From positions 1 to 64,000 of the forward strand of contig NHZP01000059.1 in NCBI GenBank assembly GCA_003313425.1: 64,000 nucleotides of DNA, given 5' to 3'. The position numbers and the translations under genes are program-made. The stretch is from Pseudopyrenochaeta lycopersici (taxonomy: Eukaryota; Ascomycota; Dothideomycetes; Pleosporales; Pseudopyrenochaetaceae). This document shows positions 34,288-42,461 of the stretch, in pieces (the stretch's first letter is position 1; the number at the start of each line of letters is the position of its first letter). The notes under the pieces were generated by a model. The model did not search any database and was not told where the DNA came from. It saw nothing but the letters and a program-made list of their open reading frames with translations.

Positions 34288-35442
34288 CTATTGCTCTTTG
34301 TCAGCTTCGTCTAGCTCGTCTTCAATAGCAGCGCTTGTAACCGCGGCGCTTAACGCGGCTTTGACGCTGGTGTACATTGGTCGGATAGCGGCTGCTAGCG
34401 GGCATGTTACTATTCGGCACCGGCTGCGGCCGCATCGAAGGCAACGCCCTTCACGGCGTCGAGCGTCAATCTCTTCCTGGCCAACCCACTTTGCTCGTTT
34501 CCCAAGTAGCTCTTGGTCTTCCGGACGCTTTGAAGGGTATCCGTTTACGTTGCCTTTGTCGCGGAGGCGGACAGTGTTCACTTGGGTTGGAGTAGGTGGT
34601 GTTGGTTCCCATTCCATCATGTCTTCGCGGTTGAATTGCATGGCGGCCTTGCTACTAGTAGTTGTTGGCAACGTAGGTACTTGGGCGTCTCTGATAACGC
34701 TTCTCTTCTTCGTCCACTGGCCATATAGCTCCATGTCGTTACTTAGGTTTGCGCACTTTTGGACAAATCCCATATATGTATGGTTGTCGCCTCCTGATGT
34801 ACCTACTAGCTTGTCTCTCATCTTGTTGTTGAGCGCGTTGCGCAGATAGGATGTCTTAGCGACGTCGTCCCATCCCTCTGCGTCAGCGTTGGCTATCTCC
34901 CTTTCGAACCGGGGGTAGAAGGATATGAAGGTCTCGTCTTCTTTCTGGCGAATGGAATGTAGATTCTGGATTGCTTTTTCTTTCCGGTTGCGCTCACCGT
35001 AGAGGAGGTCAAGACGGTGAAGAAGTTCGCGAGGATTTGGAGACTCTTGTTTGTTTGCCATCTCGTAGTATGTAGTAACGTTGATTTTTGCTGTTCCTTC
35101 AAGGCGTGCATAGATATAGCGTAGTTGAGCCTTCGAGCTCCCTATAGCTCGCGCATCTTCTTCAATCTTAGCTTCCATCTCTAGCTTCCATCCTCGCCAT
35201 TGTGATTTGTTGCCGCTGAACATTGGAGGGTGGGGAAGGCGTGACTTCACAGTTACCGGGGTAGGTTCGGGCGACGGCGTTGGGGCGGCAGTGGCGCGTG
35301 GTGTAAGTTCAGGCGTATTAGATGGCTGCTGTAACTGCGTTTCCAATCGGATGCTTATATCGTCGAGTTTGGCGAACAACTGCTGGACTAGTTGGTCCAT
35401 GTTATTAAGCCGCATATTGACTTCTTCGGTAGGGTCCTGCAT
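34288..35442 (-). CDS. Ty3/gypsy Gag
   Basis: 384 residues starting MQDPTEEVNMRLNN, with an N-terminal coiled-coil-like region, a Pro/Thr-rich linker, a capsid-like helical region (PHPPMFSGNKSQWRGWK to about residue 260) and a C-terminal Cys motif (CLRCGRSRCRIVTC). The motif spacing is CX2CX4CX4C: the usual His of the retroviral knuckle is Cys (TGC), which may still bind zinc. Gag assembles the virus-like particle and packages element RNA. It ends in CAA-TAG-GAC, after which pol continues in frame. The leader from LTR to ATG is only 44 bases and contains the primer site. Confidence 0.92.
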   Translation of the reverse strand: MQDPTEEVNMRLNNMDQLVQQLFAKLDDISIRLETQLQQPSNTPELTPRATAAPTPSPEPTPVTVKSRLPHPPMFSGNKSQWRGWKLEMEAKIEEDARAIGSSKAQLRYIYARLEGTAKINVTTYYEMANKQESPNPRELLHRLDLLYGERNRKEKAIQNLHSIRQKEDETFISFYPRFEREIANADAEGWDDVAKTSYLRNALNNKMRDKLVGTSGGDNHTYMGFVQKCANLSNDMELYGQWTKKRSVIRDAQVPTLPTTTSSKAAMQFNREDMMEWEPTPPTPTQVNTVRLRDKGNVNGYPSKRPEDQELLGKRAKWVGQEEIDARRREGRCLRCGRSRCRIVTCPLAAAIRPMYTSVKAALSAAVTSAAIEDELDEADKEQ

Positions 35443-35474
35443 AATGCTTTTTCAGTGTCCTCGTCAGCTGCGAG

Positions 35475-35486
35475 ATCTTGGTTGTA
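35475..35486 (-). promoter_or_regulatory. primer-binding site, self-priming type
   Basis: In element sense the 12 bases right after the 5' LTR read TACAACCAAGAT. This is the perfect reverse complement of ATCTTGGTTGTA inside the LTR (35538-35549) and does not begin with TGG as tRNA-primed sites do. This matches the Tf1 mechanism, in which the folded 5' end of the mRNA primes its own reverse transcription. Confidence 0.75.
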
Positions 35487-35659
35487 TGTGAGCGGTCTCT
35501 AGTAACTGGATTCCAGCTATCTAGTCCAGATGCTATCTACAACCAAGATAGGAAGAAAAGAGGAGAATTGGGTGCCACGCGAGGTACAAAGTTTTCCGTG
35601 CACGAGCCGTATATCCGTGCACGACGGCGCAGCCTCGAGCACTGGCCTAGCCCGTTACA
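35487..35659 (-). repeat. 5' LTR of gypsy element (173 bp)
   Basis: Same sequence as 30428-30600. Position 35538-35549 carries, in element sense, ATCTTGGTTGTA, the exact complement of the primer site just downstream of this LTR, so the transcript probably starts at or near here. Confidence 0.95.
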
Positions 35660-36009
35660 CGTATCCCGATTCACCGCAGCCCAGTGTTACAGGTATCATG
35701 ACACTGTCTATCTTATAAGCACGGTACGTCCTTTGATACCGAGACAGACAGGAGTGGCTTCGATCGTGCATGCCCATGGCCTGTACCGCTAGGATTGACG
35801 CTTTAAAAGGTGAGCTAATGGAGGAGACGCTGTCGGTTCGATTCGGCTGCCTGCAACCTCGTTAGGCCGGCGGTGGCACCACACCTTCCCAATCAGCTTG
35901 GCCTGTCAGGGAGGCACAGGGGGTATGCATGAAAAGGAAGCACGCCACAGAGACTGGGCGCCAAACGATGAAGCTTACGAGCGCAATCCGCAGAGGGGCA
36001 AGGGGAGCA

Positions 36010-36016
36010 TATAAAA
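36010..36016 (+). promoter_or_regulatory. TATA box of the small gene at 36089
   Basis: TATAAAA lies about 75 bases upstream of the ATG and is followed by a pyrimidine-rich stretch (TTCGTCCACTTCGCCCGCCTCTTT), the usual arrangement of fungal core promoters. Confidence 0.55.
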
Positions 36017-36088
36017 GGAGCTCATACTTCAAGCATGCTATCTGATTCTCTTCGTCCACTTCGCCCGCCTCTTTCACAGTCTTGAAGG

Positions 36089-36494
36089 ATGAGCGATTCC
36101 GGATCCACTATCGAGGATCCCACTCTGTATGAGAATATGGTGCGTAGGACGAATAACCTTCTAGAGAGCTGCTCACAGTCATAGCCTACTCTACCTGCTG
36201 TAGGGACTGACGGCTCGAAGGGAGCAGTAGGCACGACGGACGAGGTATGTTATGTAAGCCACTATCCGTTTAGCTCGATTGCTAACAAACATGAACGTTA
36301 AGTCCCCGATGGAGCAACATAGCCGTGCAGAGAGAAGCGATGCGGGTGCGGATAGAAGCTCTGCCGAAGACCAACCCCCGGAGACAAAGCAGCCATCTCT
36401 ACAGGGTTTGCAAGGTAGGTATCTTAAGAATACTCTAAGCGTGGTTTACTCCGTTAGAGGAAAGAATAAGTACATTGGTTACGGTGGCTGCTGA
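36089..36494 (+). pseudogene. small two-exon hypothetical gene with one in-frame stop
   Basis: Exon 1 is 36089-36244 (MSDSGSTIEDPTLYENMVRR start). Intron 36245-36302 is canonical (GTATGT, GCTAAC branch, AG) and phase 0. Exon 2 starts at 36303 and stays in frame (SPMEQHSRAERSD) to a stop at 36492-36494, unless a second intron starts at the GTAGGT at about 36414. One TAG at 36182-36184, codon 32, sits where CAG would fit and is one C-to-T change. The protein is hydrophilic and acidic, rich in Ser, Glu and Gln. I do not recognise the family. Core promoter, splice sites and frame retention argue this was a real gene; the TAG makes it a recent pseudogene or an allele. Confidence 0.45.
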
Positions 36495-37460
36495 TCTGCC
36501 CACATGCTACTATTTCTATCCTAGATGCCACTGGTTCTGTCCTAACAAAGATTTAGCGGCCCCGCGCCAACAGGCCGTTGCTCCTCCGGCTTATACGCGG
36601 CCGCTCCCCAGCTTATCAGCGGTTGCCCCTATAAGCTAGGCAGCCGGCAACCTACGGTGTTTGGTGAGTACCCTACCACTCAACACCAAAACAACGATAT
36701 TATAATACGGACTCTGAACTATCCCTTTTAATTTACTACTTTTATCTGCTACCTGAGAGCGTCTAGGGAGGCGCGAAGCGCACTGACGTCACGGGTGTGG
36801 TAGTGTATTTGAAATAGTGGTAGAAGGGAAATTATTACGCCAAGCAGGGGTGTGGCGGAAATTTGCTGGTTAGATGTACATTGAAGAATTGGCCTAGCGC
36901 GGATATTCTATCCCTAACAAAACCAGGGCTCGATCGACATGTAGGGCTACATATTCATGCCGCCCTAGGTTAGAGGCCCCAACCTGCACGGCGCCTACCC
37001 TCCCGGTGTCGCAGCTACCTATTAGTGCGATAATTGCTATCCCCGTGTGGCAGTCGCCCTCTATCACCACTGTGACCATGTCCAGACCACGGCAGGACCT
37101 ACTATCGTCACAGAAGTTTAAGGCGGGCTAGACATTGTAGAGTAAGAGGAGGTATCTTAACTCACCTACCGATTGAGGCCGAACTAACGTTTCTCACGCG
37201 TGATAGATTAAGCAGTTTTGTCCCCAAAGGGATCTTTTTTTTTCTTTTTTTTATTGCATTATATACATCTTAGTGTGTCGATAGGTATTGAGGAGTCCCG
37301 CGTTAATCTCCTCCTAGATCAGCTCCCTTATCATTCCTACATAGGCTCAGACCTCTCCACTAAGGTGAATCACCCTGGGCTACGGCACAACATTTCGTTA
37401 GCAAATAAAACTTAATTATTTAGAGAAATAATGCTTACCTTGCACAGGAGTAATTGTTGA
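36495..37460. other. intergenic region 3' of the RALF-like gene
   Basis: Mixed composition, a T-rich run near 37229-37250, several short frames without support. No recognised gene or repeat. Confidence 0.4.
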
Positions 37461-37697
37461 TTAACGAGCACAGCGCGTGATTGTAGAACAGCCACGCGTA
37501 TAGGTATTTGGTGGAGGATAGCGCCCATTGACGGTGTAGCAGTTCTGAATAGTAGAAGGAGACCTATCTGTACAAGGGATCGAGTTTGCCCGCAATACAT
37601 CGAAGGAGATAAATGTAACTGGGCCGCCAGGGTTGGGATTCTGCGCAAAAGCAGTCATCGCTAGAGCTGCGGTTACGAGAATTGTAGGAGCGTGCAT
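37461..37697 (-). CDS. secreted RALF-like peptide (78 aa)
   Basis: Single-exon gene. Residues 1-18 form a signal peptide (MHAPTILVTAALAMTAFA, with a good AFA-Q cleavage site). The 60-residue mature peptide has the hallmarks of RALF (rapid alkalinization factor): FISF at 29-32 where plants have YISY, Cys at 42, 53, 70 and 76, YTRGC at 66-70 and ITRC at 73-76 in a C-terminal CSTITRCAR. Plant RALFs are secreted peptide hormones read by FERONIA-type receptor kinases, and homologues are known from plant-associated fungi such as Fusarium oxysporum, where they were proposed to mimic the hormone. No RRXL pro-peptide cleavage site is seen, so maturation would need only signal peptidase. The gene lies between a young retrotransposon and a solo LTR, a typical effector setting. 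Homology is by motif; activity is not shown. Confidence 0.85.
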   Translation of the reverse strand: MHAPTILVTAALAMTAFAQNPNPGGPVTFISFDVLRANSIPCTDRSPSTIQNCYTVNGRYPPPNTYTRGCSTITRCAR

Positions 37698-37801
37698 TTT
37701 ATAGTAACACGGACGTGAAGGTTGTAAGAGTAAGGTAGTAATAGATGTAAAAAAGATAAAGATGTTTGATACTGACTATTGTTGAGCGCACTTTCCCCAC
37801 C

Positions 37802-37809
37802 TTATATAA
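37802..37809 (-). promoter_or_regulatory. TATA box of the RALF-like gene
   Basis: Minus strand CTTATATAAGG about 105 bases upstream of the ATG, followed by a pyrimidine-rich stretch (CATCTTTATCTTTTTTACATC), consistent with a fungal core promoter. Confidence 0.5.
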
Positions 37810-37952
37810 GAGTTGAGTGGTCTACTTAGATAAGCAAGTCCAGCACAAGGCCGAACAAGTCTAGAATAAAATTATGTAGGCTTAGTGTAGGGCCGACACG
37901 TTATAGGACCGAACAGACTTAATAGTAATCTCTGGAGTAGTCAGAACTGCGC

Positions 37953-38482
37953 TGTTACGATCCAGGGAGTGAGGGGACGCACAGCTTAAAAAGGACTCAC
38001 TCGCGTGTCAGGGTTATGACGCATGCGCTAGCCCGGCAGGAACTAGTGTCCCAGAAAGCTTGGCACCGGCCCCTATGGGATTCTCTAGGACACCGCGTGT
38101 ATCCCACAGAACCTATGAAATCCTAGGAAACCTATAATGGGATCTATAGGATCCTATAGGACAACCTGTATATAGATTACAGTAATAAACCCTTATAGCT
38201 TATTATATTTAACTTAATATTATACTCTACAGTATAGTAATAGCAATACTAATTATTCTTAACCCTTAGTACTCTTTACAGAAGCACTATCTTACTGTCT
38301 TAGTATTAAACCCCCGTCTATCTAGTCCCTTACTCTATCCCGGAGAACTAACCTTGCAATCTTATTAGTTATCCTTACTAATAGCTTTTAAGATTCTTTA
38401 CACTTTGACCTTCAGCTAAGCGCACGTACTATGCCGCGGGGCTTTGTAGGCAGTCGTCCCTCGGTATCTGCTGGGTTGTAAC
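37953..38482 (+). repeat. solo LTR or composite LTR fragment
   Basis: Begins TGTTACGATCC and ends GGTTGTAACA, giving inverted ends TGTTAC/GTAACA. The central part, 38167-38402, matches the reverse complement of 4553-4798; the end, 38418-38482, matches 4918-4998 in direct orientation. No coding sequence. It is either a solo LTR of the gypsy family seen at 1-4.8 kb or one LTR nested in another. No target duplication found. Confidence 0.5.
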
Positions 38483-39498
38483 ACTGTGCTTACTGTGAAT
38501 ATGTTTCCTATGTACTCTACTAGGCTTACAATGTTGTAGGCTGGTATAACTAGTTGCTCTCACTATTCAGAGACTATTTGAGTTGAACACAACAAGCCAT
38601 AAAGGTTTATTGTGCGAGATCTATACACTGTATGTTGATCTTTATAACCTCCGTCTTGCAGAGATTAGGAGAGCGCGTTGTTCCCCTTGCCTCTCGCGAT
38701 CTCTAAGATCAAAGAGATCTGTGGGAGCGGGTCACGTGCCGAGTGCTCTCGTGCTGCCTTCGCTTAGCGAGAGCAGCCCTGGTCGCTCCGCGGGTACAAG
38801 ATAATGAACCGGTTCAAGGTTCTGACAACAGAAACCGACCGGCGAATCGGCGTCCGAGGGATTTCAAAGTCCGGAACATGTACACAACATGTTGCTGCCT
38901 AAATCCTCTTCACGATAAAGTTCAAAGCCTATTACAGCTTAACCTTATTCGATCGCGGATATTGCTGTGTTCAGGCGCCACTTAAGGCTTGCAGAGTTGC
39001 ACCTTGGTGCGACTATGCCCGTCTCACGTCTTTGACGGCAACGCTTTTGGTAGTAGGTGTTATACAGGTACCCACTTACGACCTAGAACATTAATCCGCC
39101 AAAATAATCTCTTTTCGCTGAAAGGGAACCCAACGTACAACCTCAATTCATGAGAAAGTCGATCAAAGCAAAGAACTGCGTGCGCGCATGCCTGTTACCC
39201 GCCATCATCCTTCGCATACCTGCCTAAGTAACAACATGCGCTACGCAGTAAGAGAACGTTGTGCTACATTAGCGACGCGAGACACAGACGGCGCTCCGAG
39301 TAGCCGATCGTATGCTCTGTCCGTTCTTGGCGTCAGCGTATAAAGTTAACAATCTCACAGCTGTGGGCTCTTCTACGCTGCCATATTGAAGCCTCTTAAC
39401 ACACATGTCCTTGGTGGTTTGACCTGAAAAAGACCTCCGACTATCTTACAATTTAAGTAATTTCACGTGTATCGCGTATCGCATATAGAACATTCGAG
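38483..39498. other. intergenic region upstream of the hydrolase
   Basis: Normal composition, short unsupported frames only. The leader of the hydrolase gene lies at the end. Nothing else recognised. Confidence 0.4.
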
Positions 39499-40461
39499 AT
39501 GTTCTGGTTCAACAACGAGTCACCTCCTTCAACGCCGCTAGACCCATCCAAGCTCGAACTTCGGCGTGAGGAATGCCAAATTTGTGTCCTCCCAGACAAA
39601 CGTAACCTTGGCTTTGCAACATATGGCTCTACAACTCCTTCTGATCCCGCGATCTTCTTATTCCATGGTCTTCCAGGATGCCGCATCGTTGGTCGTAGCT
39701 GGAATAAACTCTGTAAGGACATAGGGGCCCGCCTCATTACCATTGACCGACCCGGTTGTGGACTTTCGACACTCGCCGACAGGGGTCTCACTGACTGGCC
39801 TGAAGATGTTGTACACTTGGCAGATCATCTTGAGCTCAAGCAATTTAGTGTACTAGGGGCTAGCGGAGGTGGCCCATATGCTTTAGCATGCGCGAAACTC
39901 ATTCCCAAAGAAAGACTTCGGAGTACGACAGTAGTTTGCGGCATCGGACCTATACAGGCATATCTAGACACAACGCCATATCTATCCTGGCGCTTACTGG
40001 GCATAACACCGTGGTTTGTCAAGCTTGTGGCCCGGTACCTTGTCCTTCCTTCTCTTATGTATCCATACCGTACAAAAGACCCCTCCCGTCTCAAACGCAT
40101 TCTGGAGGATCAATGCACGACTGCAGAAGAGAAAGCACAGATCATAAATGATAATGGAAGCGACGTAAATATTGACGATGCTGTCGCTGGCCTGCTTGAA
40201 ACTTTCAAGCAAGGCAACGCTGGGGTCGTGCAGGACGGCGCGGTTCTAGCGAGGGATTGGGGTTTTGAGTTGGGTGATGTGGAGAGTAAGAAGATATGGT
40301 TATTTCATGGTGATCAAGATATTCAGGCACCATTGCGGATAGCGCAGTGGATGGACCAACGATTAGGAGGAGGCAGACTTCGAACTTTAGAAGGCAAGAC
40401 GCATTTCACCATTTGGAAGGATCATTCGGAAGAAATCTTCCAACAATGCGCAAGGGCATAG
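39499..40461 (+). CDS. alpha/beta hydrolase (320 aa)
   Basis: Single exon. Oxyanion-hole motif FHGLPG at residues 54-59, then TIDRPGCGLS, the nucleophile elbow GASGG with Ser122, a lid-like helical region (about 150-245), the acid loop HGDQD with probable catalytic Asp274, and GKTH with His302. All triad residues are present and the length is normal for the family. No signal peptide or membrane segment, so probably cytosolic. The substrate cannot be read from sequence; esterase-, epoxide hydrolase- or haloperoxidase-like members share this pattern. No damage, normal codon use. Confidence 0.9.
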   Translation: MFWFNNESPPSTPLDPSKLELRREECQICVLPDKRNLGFATYGSTTPSDPAIFLFHGLPGCRIVGRSWNKLCKDIGARLITIDRPGCGLSTLADRGLTDWPEDVVHLADHLELKQFSVLGASGGGPYALACAKLIPKERLRSTTVVCGIGPIQAYLDTTPYLSWRLLGITPWFVKLVARYLVLPSLMYPYRTKDPSRLKRILEDQCTTAEEKAQIINDNGSDVNIDDAVAGLLETFKQGNAGVVQDGAVLARDWGFELGDVESKKIWLFHGDQDIQAPLRIAQWMDQRLGGGRLRTLEGKTHFTIWKDHSEEIFQQCARA

Positions 40462-40713
40462 ACATGGCAAAGATGCTCTTGGTGCTACTCCTCAAAGGTA
40501 ATAACGACAATTCTTCCTCTTCTCAAGATAGTGTTTGAATGCATATATAGCAGTGAATTTAGACATTGTTTCTGGCTCCTGTGCTTTGCAAAGCTGGTTC
40601 TCTGCTATATTAAATTGACAGGGTTGCTAACAAGTAGGCCAAGCCAAGCCAAATGCCGTGGCCTGGTAGCCTGGTTTCGGCCTGGTAGGTTTGTATATGA
40701 AGCCGTACACATT

Positions 40714-40800
40714 AGAATCGAGTTGATTGATTGATTAATTTATTATATCCTACTCGGTTTCAGCCGCGATGTCCGCCAACCATACTTCCTCCAGATCCCA
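40714..40800 (-). mobile_element. 5'-truncated LINE 3' end
   Basis: The minus strand reads ATCGCGGCTGAAACCGAGTAGGA, the same as the 3' end of the LINE at about 26421-26443, followed by an (ATCA)n-type tail (plus strand TTGATTGATTGATTAA near 40720-40737). It is therefore the terminal stump of a Tad-like LINE in reverse orientation. The upstream extent is unclear. Just outside, 40640-40690 has short GCCTGGTAG-type repeats. Confidence 0.65.
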
Positions 40801-41201
40801 AATTATATCAGGAGATTGAACGAAACCAGCCATGGCCAAAGGTATAGTTCTGAATTATGAGTTCACATATAATTTCTTACCACGGACTGTTATGGAAGCA
40901 CAGGAAAGCTTTCAATCTGATACCACAACTAATCATCCCATTAGCTCTACCTACTACATGGTAGAATTATTCACCCTCCTCTCCAGCATCGAACTCATCG
41001 GCAACTCTTTCACCCCAACAATGACCTTTCCATTGCTTCCTGGTGGCGTCCCGTTACATCCGCCAGTGTTGGCGCTCAGCCCAAGACGGCAATTTGAGTG
41101 CATCCTAGATTTTCCAACACTGCCGCGGCCACAACGGAGACCCTACGGTGCCAAATTGATGCAGAGGGACGCGTGATGGCTGTAGAGACGTTGGCGGTAT
41201 C
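40801..41201. other. interval with one weak ORF
   Basis: A 114-codon plus-strand frame (40832-41176, MAKGIVLNYEFTYNFL start) has no recognisable domain and may be chance. No other feature. Confidence 0.25.
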
Positions 41202-42461
41202 TTATAGCAGCAACTCGTAAAAGAATCCTTTGCAGCTATAACCTACATAAACTGGAAGGGGCCCAAGAGGCATTCCAATGGACCAACAAGAAACCTTTGC
41301 ATTGCCTCTTAGGAAGCTCCAAATGATGAAGACAAAGAAGATTACAAACATGACGGAGAGTATCCCAAACATCAGGTTTGGTTGTTTCCAATCGTCCAGA
41401 CTCTCGCGAGCAGGCACTTGAGGTGTCTGCGAAGTATGCTGTACATTCCTGAATCGTCTACGATCCGTCCTCCACGGACTGTCCTCGCGAAAAGGACGGT
41501 AATCAGCAGCATGACCATCCCAGAGAGGATCCAGACCCTGAAAAACATCGTGATGCTGATTAGACCCTAAAGCATGTCCGCCGTAGCGACCGCGGTAAGG
41601 TGGAGATGGAGTCCAGGAACTATGAGAGCCAGAGGAATGTGATACGGTAGTGTGCCCATTAATTGTGGTTGTTGTTGTGGAAGTATATGAGTGGGATTGG
41701 TAGTTTAGTCCAAACCCGCTGCCGGGATGAGTGAATCTCCCATCACGCCAATTGATGTTAGAAAAATTTGTGTTTTTCAGGACCTCCATCGCATCAGAAA
41801 AGCGATTTGTGAAGGCGGTTCTTGCCGCCATACCCAGTTTGATCAGCGCCGATGCCAGGCTTGAGTCATTCGTGATGTCGGGCATCGAGTCACCCGCTTC
41901 GGACCGTGATGAGCTCTCCACCATTTCGTTGGGCTCATCCGTCTCTCTGTCGGAGTTGGCCGATGGTATCTTGGTAATTTCAACTTCTAGAGATAGTTGC
42001 TCTGAAGTTGAAATCGATGTGCCATCCAGTGGGTATTGGCCGATAGACATCAGCTCCTTCTTCTGGAGCACGAAGTTCACTGATGTCAAAGCTATTTTAA
42101 CTGCTTTCAAAGAACCCTGGAGATCATACGGATCTGTTATGGTCCTATCTAGCCAGTGAACTGCAAGAAGCACCAGGAATATGAACGACACGATACCACA
42201 GACCTTCACAAACGGTGTGTAGAGATACAAAGATGTTTTCCAGAGCATGATAGCCGGCAAGATGATAGGTGAGAGGAGCCAGTAGAGGACCTTCATGACG
42301 ATAGTTTCGAAATAAGTCAAGCCAGCTATCAGGGCAATCTCCAGCAAAATGACAGCAAGGCCGGGTAGGAAGCCGGCACGATTTTGTTGGAGCGCTGCCG
42401 TTACCACAACGTTGAAGATGCTCACCGCGGAGATCACCCAATACCAGAAACTAAAGCCCAA
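41202..42461 (-). pseudogene. C-terminal multipass membrane part of a broken NLR
   Basis: A 419-codon frame whose apparent start is TTG, not ATG, so it is not a free-standing gene. Four hydrophobic helices in the first 105 residues (SAVSIFNVVVTAAL, LPGLAVILLEIALIAGL, VLYWLLSPIILPAIML, VCGIVSFIFLVLLAV) are followed by a hydrophilic Ser/Thr/Arg-rich loop and a last helix (FGILSVMFVIFFVFIIWSFL). Removing one base from the run of seven A (plus strand, 42486-42492) would join it in frame to the upstream ORF, whose own last helix (FGLCFALAILVSGANVIFF) would complete the membrane block. I infer a single former protein. Confidence 0.65.

Larger units (their letters stand above)
30428..35659 (-). mobile_element. 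intact Ty3/gypsy chromovirus (5,232 bp)
   Basis: Two 173-bp LTRs, identical by eye, bound open gag and pol frames on the minus strand. A perfect 5-bp target duplication CGTAT flanks it (30423-30427 and 35660-35664). The element has a primer-binding site abutting the 5' LTR, a purine tract abutting the 3' LTR, all enzymatic domains and a C-terminal chromodomain. Composition is normal with no RIP signature, in sharp contrast to the other elements here. It looks recently inserted and potentially active. The chromodomain and self-priming type PBS point to the Tf1/sushi-like chromoviruses. Confidence 0.95.

Noticed and set aside
34298..34849. 183-codon plus-strand frame
   Set aside because: Antisense shadow of gag.
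37412..37648. Second minus-strand frame overlapping the RALF-like gene
   Set aside because: The other frame has the signal peptide, the four Cys and RALF motifs; this one has none.
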